Below are positions 9,291-19,606 of a DNA stretch of 64,000 nucleotides, one piece after another (positions within the stretch are counted from its first letter, which is position 1; the number at the start of each line of letters is the position of its first letter). This stretch comes from Stenogyne calaminthoides. Taxonomy: Eukaryota; Streptophyta; Magnoliopsida; Lamiales; Lamiaceae. The DNA is taken from assembly GCA_037126765.1 (NCBI GenBank), contig JBBCBC010000017.1:23613916-23677915 (forward strand), written 5' to 3'. Position numbers and translations under genes: made by a program. The notes beneath the pieces are model-generated. The model was not told the origin of the DNA. It made no database searches and saw nothing but the letters and a program-made list of their open reading frames with translations.

Positions 9291-12281
9291 TCTCTCGCAC
9301 TAGTTGTTGAAACTTGTTTAGCGGCGTATGCTACCTATTCGTGGGTAGTGGATACGGGATCCACTGATCATGTTTGTTTCACGTTACAGGGGTTCAAGCG
9401 GACCCGAAAACTTAGTGGAAGAGAGATCCTCGTCATGCTGGGCGATGCTACGAGAGTGGCAGCTGAAGCAGTGGGAGACGTGCACCTGTCTTTTGAAGAA
9501 AAGAGTTTAATTTTAAGAGATGTTCTTTATGTTTCCGTTTTTTGTAAAAACCTTATTTATGTTTCAAAATTATTTGCTGATGGATATTCTGTTCATTTTA
9601 ATAAACATGTTACTATTTTTCGAAACGATGTGGTTATCTGTCATGGAACATTACGAAACAATCTCTACATTATTAGCTGTGCACATAACTCACACAATGC
9701 ATCCTATAACACATCTACTATTTCAAGCAAAAGGAAACGTTCTACCAACGTGAACAAGACACTTCTTTGGCACCTAAGATTAGGTCATATTAATCCAAAA
9801 AGGATCCAAAGGTTGGTCCAAGATGGTTCATTGGAGTCCCTCCTGATTGAACCATTTCCAACTTGCGAATCATGTTTGGAGGGTAAGATGACCAAGAGGG
9901 CATTTGGAGCCAAGGGGCTTAGAGCTAAAAAAGTGTTGGAGATCGTTCACACCAATGTATGTGGTCCAATGAAAATCAAAGCAAGAGGTGGCTACGAGTA
10001 TTTCGTTACGTTTATCGATGATTACTCACGCTATGGGTACGTTTTCCTAATGAAGCATAAATCTGAGACCTTTGATAAATTAAAAGAATTTAAGGCTCAA
10101 GCAGAGAATCATAAGGAAAAGAGTATCAAGTTTCTATGATCTGATCGTGGAGGTGAATACCTCAGCAATGAATTCTTGAACTACCTGTCGGATGAAGGGA
10201 TTGCATCCCAGTTGACTGCACCCGGTACCCCTCAACAAAATAGGGTTGCAGAACGAAGAAACAGAATGCTTCTAGAAATGGTAAGATCAATGATGAGTTA
10301 TGCGGATTTACAAAAATCGTTTTGGGGTTATGCCTTGCAAACATCGGCTTATATTCTGAACTTAGTGCCATCCAAATTAGTTCCAAAAACCCCTAGGGAA
10401 TTGTGGATGGGGCGCAAGCCCAGCTTAGGACACATGAGGATCTGGGGGTGTCCGGCATACGTGTTGGATAAGGAAGCTGGGAAATTGGATGCACGTTCGG
10501 AATTAAGGTTGTTTATAGGGTACCCCGAAGGAACAAAGGGATGTATGTTCTATGGTCCCGAAGATCAAAAGGTCGTAATCAGACAACCGGAACCACGCGT
10601 CACACCTACACAACCAGAACCTCATCGTAGTGGGAGGGTTGTCAGACAACCGAGCGATTCTTAGGGATCGGAGAGTCCTCAGACTTGATCTCGGGAGAAG
10701 AATCAGATCCATGGTCCTACAACGAGGCAATCCAGGATAAGGATGCGACATCTTGACAAATAGCAATGGAAGCCGAGATGGGTTCAATGGATCACAATAA
10801 AGTGTGGAAGCCAGTCGAACCACTTAATGGGGTAAAACCCATTGGATGCAAGATGGTATACAAGAGGAAAAGGGGACCAGACGGAAAGGTTGAAACCTTT
10901 AAGGCAAAAATCGTGGCGAAAGGGTACACTCAGAAAGAAGGGATCTACTATGAGGAAACTTTTTCGCCCGTAGCCATGCTCAAGTACATCCGAATTCTCT
11001 TGTCGATTGCTGCACACCTAGATTCTGAGATCTGGCAAATGGATGTCAAGACAGCTTTCCTCAACGGAATCTTGACGAAGAAATCTATATGCAACAACCC
11101 GAAGGCTTCATTGAAAAAGTCTAAGAGCATCTGGTTTGCAAGCGGAAGAAGTCCATTTATGGGCTAAAGCAGGCATCCCGTGCTTGGAATCAGTGTTTTG
11201 ATCAAGTTATAAAATCCTACGGTTTTGATCAAAACAATTTCAAAAGTTGTGTGTATAAAAGAGTGATGGAACTGCCTTGGTATTCTTGGTACTATACGTA
11301 GATGACATTCTGCTCATCGGGAACGATGTAAAGATGTTGTCAGACGTAAGGGCATGGCTGTTAAAATAGTTTAATATGAAGGACTTGGGAGAAGCCGGTC
11401 ACGTCCTAGGGATCAAGATCACTCGAGATCGCAAGAAAAGGATGATCGGGCTTTCGCAAGCTTCGTACATAGACACCGTTTTGAAGCGATTCAGCATGCA
11501 AGATTCCAAGAAAGGTTTTGTACCTTTCAGACATGGAATCCATCTATCCAAGGAAATGTGTCCCAAGACATAAAAGGAAATAGATGACATGAAGGGCATC
11601 CTTTATGCTTCGGCTGTGGGAAGCCTCATGTACGCGATGCTGTGCACGAGACCGGATATCTGCTTCACCATAGGAATGGTGGCAAGATATCAAAGTAACC
11701 CTGGGAAAGAGCATTGGACTGCGGTTAAGAACATTCTGACGTATCTGAAGAGGATACGGGATAGAATGTTAGTTTATCAATCAGACAGTCTAATCCCCAT
11801 CGGTTATACGGACTTAGATTTCCAATCAGACATAGACTCCAGAAAGTCAACCTCGGGTAGTGTGTTTTGCATGGGGGGAGGAGCCATGACATGGAGAAGC
11901 GTTAAGCAGAAATGCATCGCCGATTCTATCATGGAAGCCGAATATGTAGCTGCTTGTGAAGCAGCGAAAGAAGCGGTTTGGCTCAAGAACTTCCTGGTGG
12001 ACTTGGACGTCATTTCGGATTTACCCAGCACGATCACGGTTTACTGTGATAACGCCGGATCAGTTGTAAATTCTAGGGAACAGAGAGCCCACAAGGCCAG
12101 CAAACACATAGAAAGAAAATACCATCTTATACGAGAAATCGTTAAGAGAGGAGACATAGAGGTGGAAAAGATTGCTTATGAAGACAACCTAGAAGATCCA
12201 TTCACAAAGGGTCTGCCTCAGAGTACATTCGAGAGACATGTGGAAGGAATGGGTGTCAAGAGCATTGCCAATCTGCTTTGA
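9291..12281 (+). pseudogene. pol: pol of element B (PR-INT-RT-RNaseH), interrupted
   Basis: Protease DTGS is intact at 9351-9362. The integrase has the His-His-Cys-Cys finger (LLWHLRLGH to CESCLEGK, about 9760-9890). Its first catalytic Asp is changed to Asn at 9954-9956, the second Asp lies just after an in-frame TGA at 10137-10139, and the Glu is intact in RVAERRNRML. The reverse transcriptase begins near 10766 and is frameshifted near 11060-11170; YVDD is at 11295-11306. The RNase H keeps the Asp, Glu and Asp motifs (DLDFQSD, MEAEYVAA, YCDNAG) and ends at 12281 with the conserved ERHVEGM tail. Three of the stops (10137, about 11369, about 11570) are CGA, CAG or CAA codons turned to stops by C-to-T change. 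It is inactive, but only a handful of lesions separate it from a full frame. Confidence 0.9.
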
Positions 12282-12377
12282 GTATAAGTGGGAGAAATAT
12301 TATTAGGTTCGTGTGGGGTGACATTAGATGTCACATAGAACACGAGACATGTTGTAGTATACTTAAAAGTAGACTTT

Positions 12378-12394
12378 GAGTATAAGTGGGAGAT
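12378..12394 (+). other. Polypurine tract of element B
   Basis: AAGTGGGAGA precedes TGTTGGGG at 12395, the same arrangement as in A. Confidence 0.8.
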
Positions 12395-13916
12395 TGTTGG
12401 GGTTATACTGAGAAGTATGCCTTTACTTTGTATAACCAAACTGAATTTCTTATTTATTTTACTAAAATAAATTATTTATCACATGTTGCATTAAATATGA
12501 ATGAATGTTATATATATTTACTACATACCCGTTCGATAAGTCAGTACGTGTTACGTTGTAGTTAATTTGGTGATACCAGATCACAGAAGATACAATTAAC
12601 AGTTCCTCATGACTAAGTACAAATTCACAACTCAGATGTAAATGAGCAACCCATCATGAAAGATTGAAGTGTAAGGCTCAGATTGGCTTGTCTTGACCAA
12701 AGGATTACACTAGTGCATTATGATGCGCTGAAAAGGACCTACAGGATGATAAATTCTTCGGTACTGAATATACAAGAATTAGACCTTAGTGGTTCGTTAT
12801 TTCTTAATCTTCGTCCCTTAAATAGGATCGTGTGAAATTAATAACTATTGATTTGACTTATGATGGGAAGAGAATCAATGCGATTCGATACCTTGTATCT
12901 TGGACAATATTATTAATTACATGACAAAGATATTAATTAATATAAAGTCTGTTCAGTGGCTTAATTAATTAGTGGACTAAGATAATCTTAAACGCAGAAA
13001 ATAATAACTGGGAGCCATATTATTGTGAAGTCGTAATGTGGGTTAAGATGGATAGTTCAATATTAATTTTATAGTGGAGTAAATTAATATTAATGGGCTT
13101 GAATAATATTTTGGCTAAATATTAAAGCTTCATAGCCCATTGGAAGTCCAATCTTAATTCTCCTAAAGACCCCTCAAATAGTCTAAACTAAAGTCCAATT
13201 AATGAAAAGGAGAAGAAAATATTTTGGCTTATTTTTCCTCATTAATTTTCGAAAATAATGGATAGGAAGAGAGAAAAGATTTTCTTGATTTTCTTGGAAA
13301 GATTTTATGGAATATGTATTCTTGGAATACAAGTTTATCCCATAAATTCAAGAAAAGTCAAAGATCTTATTTCTTTCCTAACTAGTTGAAATTTTTGAAA
13401 ATATCCTTAATATTAGGAGGTGAGATTTTTGTGGAATATTTTAATTATGGAGAAAAGAATATATTGGATATATTCAAGATTTCTTGGAGATCAAGAAAAA
13501 ATAAATTCATCTTATTCCTAGGTCAAATTTTCGACCACCCCTAGTATTATAAATAGGGTATGAATTTTTCACCCCCAAGTGCAATTCCATGTGTTGGAAA
13601 AATTAGAAATCCACAAAGGTGGTGGCCAAATATTTTATTTTCTCCTTTAGATTAAAATCGTTCGTTGATAATCCTCCCACCGGATTATGTTCATGGACGT
13701 GGGACATATTTGAGAAGGCACTTTGGGTTGATCCATCGTCTCAACGGTTATCTCTACGAGATGTTAGTATTTACGTATTTTCTAGATTCTGCACGCTTAG
13801 GATTTACGTGAAATACGTGTACGCATGATGTTTATTTTATTATTAATTATTATGTTGAATTGGATTAGGATTAATTCATGTTAGTAATTAATTAATTAAT
13901 TTAAATATGTATTTAA
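12395..13916 (+). repeat. 3' LTR of element B, internally deleted and 3'-truncated
   Basis: It starts TGTTGGGGTTATACTG and has a TATAAATAG box at 13548-13556. Relative to the copies at 5868, 14703 and 25143 it lacks about 150 bp at 12923-12925, where a GAC trinucleotide is shared by both ends of the missing segment. It also lacks the terminal stretch ending in CCCCAACA: homology stops near 13916, where an inverted LTR scrap begins. Confidence 0.85.
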
Positions 13917-14092
13917 TCACACACAATCATATTTAAATGACAGAGATTAAGAAATCAACAACCACTAAAGTCTAATTCTTCATCACATAAGTCAGTACAG
14001 AAGAATTTATCCTCTCTGTAGGTCTGCTTCAGCGCATCACAATGCACTAGTGTACTCTCTTGGTCAAGACAAGTCAATCTGAGCTTTACACA
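13917..14092 (-). repeat. Inverted scrap of A/B-family LTR
   Basis: About 170 bp matches the solo LTR at about 15966-16140 in the same (minus) orientation, including the GGTCAAGACAAGTCAATCTG stretch. It abuts the broken end of B's 3' LTR head-on, making a short inverted repeat with the corresponding segment at 12650-12830. Confidence 0.8.
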
Positions 14093-14702
14093 TTGTTGTG
14101 CTCCGGTTAATATTCCGGCCAACAAGTAATTATCTACGGTGAATTAACTATTGAAATGAACAACAATGCAATAAGGAGATCGGAATTTGGTGACCCAGTT
14201 CCGTCTGTAAATTAGACTACGTCTGGGGGCGAACCAAGCCAGAAATGTTTATTATTTTCGGCCTAAGAACACTAAAATGCCAACCCCCTTCAAGTATGAC
14301 CATTGAGGCTTATTTATACTAGAATTTCCGCACATGGGCGGACAATTATACAAGGAATATCATTTAAAGGTGCTTCAATCCTGCTAGTTGAGAATTCCAA
14401 CTTGTTGGGTCAATTGTCGCCTTTGTTAGTGGGCGCCATTTGCAGACCGAGCTTGAAGGGCGGATCTTGTGGCTTGTCGGGCGTTTGCTCCGTATTGGTA
14501 AGATTCGCAACTTCACCACCTCCGGCATGCGGAGTTCTTGTGCCTAGTCGCTCTTCCTGGTCGCTAGCAGTGACCTGTTTGGCCTTGGGCAACGGGTTCC
14601 TGCCCCAATTTGTATTATCTGGTCGTTGACCGACGACTTGTCAGCTTTATGACTTCTCCGTGAGTCGGGTTTATTCATGTTACAACAATTGCCCCTCAAG
14701 TC
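14093..14702. other. Unclassified sequence around the solo LTR, left part
   Basis: No coding motif. It is moderately GC-rich compared with the LTRs. The sequence resumes after the solo LTR at 16408. It may be the LTR or leader of a different element, but I cannot assign it. The open frames in it (for example 14303-14629) have no recognisable domain. Confidence 0.45.
14698..14702. repeat. Target-site duplication AAGTC, left copy
   Basis: AAGTC immediately precedes the TGTTGGG end of the solo LTR and is repeated at 16403-16407. A 5-bp duplication is the normal result of copia integration. Confidence 0.9.
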
Positions 14703-16402
14703 TGTTGGGAAATTCGGGGTGCCCGAATCTATTCGAGGTATATTTAAATACATATTTAAATTAATCAATTAATTACTAGCATTATCAATCCTAAATGAAT
14801 TCAACATAATAATTAAATAAACAACAACAACATGCTTACACGTAATTCACGTAAATTCTAAGCATGAGGAATCTAGGAGTTACGAAATTACATACCTCTT
14901 GGAGTGACAACCGTTGAGACGATGGATCTACTCAAAGTGCCCTCTCAAATATGTCCCACGTCCACGAATGTAATCCGGTGGAAGGATTCTCACGAACGAT
15001 TTTAATAAAGGAGAAAACACAAAAATATATTGCACCACCTTTGTGGATTTCTAATTTTTCCAACTCATGGAATTGTGTTGGGAATGAAAAATTCATCCCC
15101 TATTTATAAGAGAAGGGGTGGTCGAAATTTTTGCAAAAATTGGATATGGGAAGATCTTTAATTCTTGTCCAAGAAGTAATCTTGAATATATCCAATATAT
15201 TATCTTTCTCATAAATAAAATTTCCACAAAAATCTCCTCCCTTATAAATAGGTAATTTTCAAAAATCTAATGCACAAGAAGACAAGATTTTATTTCTTGA
15301 ATTTATTGGATAATCTTGTATTGCAAGAATACTTATCTTTTTCCATAAAAATCTTTTCAAGAAAATCAAGAAAATCTTTTCCCTTTCTTGTCCCATAATT
15401 TTCGAAAAATTCAAGAAAAATAAGGCAATAATATTTTCTTCTCCTTTTCATTAATTGAACTTATATTGGGCTATTTGAGGGGCCTTTAGGAGAATTAAGA
15501 TTGGACCTCCAATGGGATGTGAAACTTTAATATTAAGCCAAAATATTATTCAGGCCCATTAATATTAATTTACTCCACTATAAAATTAATATTGAACTAT
15601 CCATCTTAATCCATATTACAACAATATGACTCCTGGTTATTATTTTCCATGTTTAAGATTATTTAGTCCATTTATTAATTAAGCCACTAAAAAGCTTTAT
15701 ATTAATTAATATATTTTGTCCTTGGAGTAAAGATAACTCAACATTATTATCCATACCGAAAATAAATTTTCACTTGCAAGATTTGGTATGATAAAACTTC
15801 TGAGCCCACCAAGGGGACAAATCACACAAGACTCGCTTGCACACATTGCTCTGTATTAAATCTTAGCAATTGCCATATAATTAATAATATTGCCCAAAAT
15901 GCAAAGTATAGAATCACTGTCTGACTCTAAATCCAACACAGATCAAAGTAATAAGTATCAATTACATGCAATTCTATTTAAGTGACAGAGGTTAAGAAAT
16001 CAATAACAACTGAGGTCTAATTCTTCATCCCCTAAGTCAGTACGGAAGAATTTATCCTCTGTGTAGGTCCTCTTCAGCACATCATCATGTGCTAATGCAA
16101 TCTCTTGGTCAAGACAAGTCAATCTGAGCTTTGCACTTCAACCTCTACCAATGGAGTGTTCAATTCCATCTAGGTTGTGAAGTTGTACTTTTATTTACAA
16201 GGAACTGTTAATGTGATCTTCTGTGATCGGGTATCACCACATTAACTACAATGTAATGTTGAACTAATATTGAACGGTTTGCAATAAATAATTAACATCA
16301 TTTATATTTAAAGCAACGGTGATGAAACATTTATATTCAGTAAATAAGAGTTACATTAGTTTGTTATTACGTAAAAGCATACTTTCACGTATAACCCCAA
16401 CA
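14703..16402 (-). mobile_element. Solo LTR of the A/B family with perfect TSD
   Basis: A 1,700-bp LTR in minus orientation. On the plus strand it begins TGTTGGGAAATTCGGGG and ends ATAACCCCAACA. The TATA box is at 15100-15108 (minus). No internal region is present. It is flanked by AAGTC on both sides, so it arose from recombination between the two LTRs of a former full element. It is diverged from the A LTR but clearly the same family. Confidence 0.93.
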
Positions 16403-16407
16403 AAGTC
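16403..16407. repeat. Target-site duplication AAGTC, right copy
   Basis: Exact repeat of 14698-14702, directly after the CCCCAACA end of the solo LTR. Confidence 0.9.
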
Positions 16408-16517
16408 GGGGTCTTGAGCTTTGCTTCTAGGCCTTGACTTGAACACTAGTGTCCTATGAGGCTCGCTCTAGGACCTGTGACTTGTGATTTGCCGGTTTGT
16501 TGTTGGATTGTAGAGGT
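16408..16517. other. Unclassified sequence around the solo LTR, right part
   Basis: Continuation of the 14093-14702 sequence after the solo-LTR insertion. No motif was recognised. It ends where a TGTTGGGG terminus begins at 16518. Confidence 0.4.
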
Positions 16518-17726
16518 GTTGGGGTTATACTGAAAATTTCCCAACAAGAGGCACGTAAACACGTAATACATGTGCAGCAGAAATAAACAGTTCACCAACA
16601 ACGAACACGTAATTGCATAATTGAATACGTATAAACATAAAGAGAAAACCTTACAGTAAAGCGTACGTAGATTTCTCTACTATGGTATTCACGTAATCCC
16701 CTTGCTCAGATCCGCAAAAATTTGCCAGCGTTGAATCCCGAGACGAATTTGCTAGGAAAATTCTGACTAGAAATTTTATGGAGAAAACTAAGTTTTCTTG
16801 TAGTGAATAATGAATCCCTAGGGTCTCATATATATAGGAGAAGACCAGCTTAAATCTTAAGTTATCTTTATTAGGAATATCTTTCCTAATCTTGCAAAAC
16901 AAATCCCATAGATATATTTTTCCCTTCATATATTTTCCTACAATAATATTCCATATATTATTTGGGATTCCTATTTAATTAAATCCAATTTAATTAAACA
17001 GTAATAATAATTAATTCCAAATTAATATATTATTAATTCTCCATAAATTAAATATTAAATTCAATTTAATACTTAATCAACCAACTTTAATCTGATTAGG
17101 GAATTACTTTTTATGTGACCCATATGCCCTCATATATCGAGCGATTAGTCAAATTAACGGTCTTAATTGAACCCTAGACAATAAATCAGACATTCTCAAT
17201 ATATTAGGTACGTTGCGAGAAACGTGCAACTACCTGTAACTGAAACATGGGCTATTACGGTACTTTCCTTTCATTCGCGAATACTCGATTAAGTCTTGAA
17301 CATGATGAAGTGTCTATTCAAATAGTTTAATCATATTATATCTAATCACTAATTGATCATGTATATCACACTTAGCCACAAAGTCTAAGTTGACGTGCAT
17401 CAGCCGATGACTTAGATCCAATTATGATGAGAAGATGAGCATTCTCTCTAAATCCACTTTGAGAAATGAATCATATTCTTGGCTCAACTACCACGCACAA
17501 GCACTTCGTGATGAACCCAATCCAAGCCATATATACCCATGGAAGGGTGCAAGCGTCGGTCATGGTCAAATTTCATCACTCCACACATGTCGTGCGTATT
17601 GACCTCAAGTCAAAGGAGTATCGCATCGCTCCCACTAACCGAGACACCCATAGACATATATTGTGGAATTACATCAAACGATTTCTCGGATGGGCATACC
17701 AATACCCTCTAAGGTATCTGTGCATC
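16518..17726 (-). repeat. LTR-like block H, probably minus strand
   Basis: About 1.2 kb with no coding content. On the minus strand there is a TATATATA box near 16830, a U5-like region with ACGTGAAT stretches, and an end reading AGTATAACCCCAACA at 16518. This fits an LTR in minus orientation. No primer site is seen beyond its end. The first 22 bp (TGTTGGGGTTATACTGAAAATT) are also identical to the start of plus-strand A/B-family LTRs, so this end may be chimeric. The right end abuts the LTR of D. Confidence 0.5.
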
Positions 17727-18627
17727 TGTTGGTCTCGAAAAACCCGATTTAAAACTCGTAAAATCTCAATGGGAGGTAACTTTAAAAATTTTTAATGTGT
17801 GTTATGCAGATTTGCTAAAGTATTTATAACAGTTAATATGAAAGCAAGTAAGAAAACAAGTATTTTTATAGTGGTTCGGAGTCCAACTCCTACATCCACT
17901 CTTCCCTTCATTGGGCACCAACTAAACCAACAGATATTTATCGAGCTCTCTCTCAACGGGACTTATCTCCCTCACGGGGATCGCCTATAGATGTTTAATG
18001 AGTTCTCAGTCTCACGGGACTTATCTCCCTTACGGGATTGCCTACGGGACTTATCTCCCTCACGGGATCGCCTATTAACTACCTTACTTAACCACTAATT
18101 CTCTCTCAAGAAAGGGTTTGGGTTTGGAGTTATTTCCAACTAGGTGAGATTTTCCCTTACATTGTTTTAGCCTTTAAGCTAAGGTTGGGAAAATCTCTCT
18201 AAGCTTATGATATTGCATTTTTGCTTAGATACAATGAAGAACACTCTTGGGTAAATTTGGATATTTAATGCTCTGTGTTCTTGAATGGAGATGCTTGAAT
18301 ATTTGGCTTTAATCTTCACTTTGCAGCATCCTCCATTATCTTCTTTTGAAGATAGTGCAATGTATTTATAGTGTGGATTTGAATATTACCGTTGGAGAGT
18401 AAATTAAAATCCATATTAATAATTTTCCAGCTTTTCTTTGTCCTTTTGCAGTGTTGTTTGCAGCTTTATGTCACATCCATATATGTGTTGTCATCTTCTC
18501 ATTGGACATCTTTTTTGTGTGTCTATCGGATCTGATCAGCTCGCCTGACTACTGTTCATCTTGCTGATTTCACTGTTCATCTTGCTGATTTCACTGTTCA
18601 TCTTGCTGATTTCTCTGTTCATCTTCC
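17727..18627 (-). repeat. Partial 3' LTR of element D
   Basis: The left end TGTTGGTCTCG is the reverse complement of the LTR terminus at 42616. It shares the segment around GGTTCGGAGTCCAACTCC with 42410-42430. A TATTTATA (minus TATA box) is at 18363-18370. Positions 17960-18080 carry three imperfect copies of a GGGACTTATCTCCCTCACGG unit, also repeated in the solo LTR near 42205-42315. Confidence 0.75.
18551..18624. repeat. 21-bp tandem repeat (about 3.5 copies)
   Basis: The unit ACTGTTCATCTTGCTGATTTC is repeated at 18551, 18572 and 18593, with a partial fourth copy. It lies exactly where the D pol frame runs into the LTR. Confidence 0.9.
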
Positions 18628-19497
18628 GTGGGAATACGTTCTAATTCTATTTCTCCTATCAATATAATCTCTCAGATCAAATGATAAGCTAGGGTACATG
18701 CTTGCTTCTGTTTGTTGATCTCGATTCCTTCGCTCGCGCAATCGGACCAACATTGTCTCAATAAAACTTTATCACACAACTGACACTCGAAACTACCCCT
18801 AGTGCTCTCAAGAACTATAAAATCCAGACAGCCTCCTTGAAGCTTCTGATACATCAATGTACTCAGCTTCGGTTGTTGAATCTGCGGTCACTTCTTGCTT
18901 GGAACTATTCCAACTGACCGCCCCACCATTGAGAGTGAAAACATAACCTGATTGTGATTTGTAACCATCATAGTCGGATTGGAAACTTGCGTCAACATAA
19001 CTAGTTACTACTAGTTCTGACTGCCCACCGTAGACAAGGAAACATTCTTTAGTTTGTCCAAGATACTTCAGAATGTTCTTGACAGCAATCCAGTGAGATT
19101 CACTTGAATTCTGTTGGTATCTACCAATGATACTGACAGTGTAGGCAACATCGGGCCTAGTGCAAGTCATGGCGTACATGATTGACCCAATTGCAGATGC
19201 ATATGAGACATTTTTCATGTGCTTGATATCAGCTTCACTAGAAGGACAATCCTTCTTTGACAGCTTTATCCCATGATTTGCCGGTAGAGACCCTCTCTTA
19301 GAGTTCTCCACCGCAAAACGCTTCAACAACTTATCTATATAGGTGGATTTTGATAGCCTCAACATCCTCTTGGATCTATCCCTGTGGATCTTGATCCCTA
19401 GGATGTAGCAGGCTTCACTAAGAACCTTTTTCATGAAGGTCTTTGACAACCAATCTATAACGAACTGCATAATAAAAATCTTTGAGATTAGGCACAC
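18628..19497 (-). pseudogene. pol: RT end and RNase H of element D
   Basis: The frame starts just downstream of where the RT catalytic YVDD should be, so the active site is missing. It contains the RT thumb (ILGIKIHRDRSKRML, KRFAVENSKRG), the connection (GSIMYAMTCTRPDVAY) and RNase H with the first Asp (YVDASFQSDYDG), the Glu (TTEAEYIDVSEAS) and, after a frameshift near 18830, the Asp-Asn region and SKHVP. The protein then passes into the 21-bp repeats without its normal ending. Relative to B it is a different copia family. It is not functional. Confidence 0.85.
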
Positions 19498-19606
19498 TTG
19501 TTGCCATCTTTGAGCACAAAAGGCATGTTAAGATCTTCTTGTGGAATCACGATATTCGTTTTTCCAACCTTTTCTATTTCTAACATAAATTTTATTTTAT
19601 TTTTAG

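Larger units (their letters stand above)
8051..13916 (+). mobile_element. Copia LTR retrotransposon B, lacking its 5' LTR
   Basis: Same family and orientation as A. It comprises a partial leader (8051-8455), gag, pol, polypurine tract and a 3' LTR that lacks its last roughly 40 bp. The internal region is better preserved than that of A. No primer site precedes it, so B is a 5'-truncated copy, not the product of simple LTR-LTR unequal crossing-over with A. Confidence 0.85.
17727..19497 (-). mobile_element. Truncated copia element D
   Basis: A minus-strand copia remnant consisting of the last part of pol (about 19497 down to 18628) joined directly to the interior of its 3' LTR (about 18627 down to 17727). 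The polypurine tract and the start of the LTR are missing. The LTR belongs to the same family as the solo LTR at 40956-42616. Confidence 0.75.

Noticed and set aside
5868..13916. A and B as a simple LTR-internal-LTR-internal-LTR recombination product
   Set aside because: No primer site follows the middle LTR, and a 351-bp unrelated spacer intervenes before B's leader.
17466..17990. Short open frames at 17466-17795 and 17799-17990
   Set aside because: They lie in LTR sequence of block H and element D and show no protein motif.
18551..18624. Possible CRISPR-like array
   Set aside because: Units are directly adjacent with no spacers, lie inside an LTR, and the sequence is plant; it is a simple tandem repeat.
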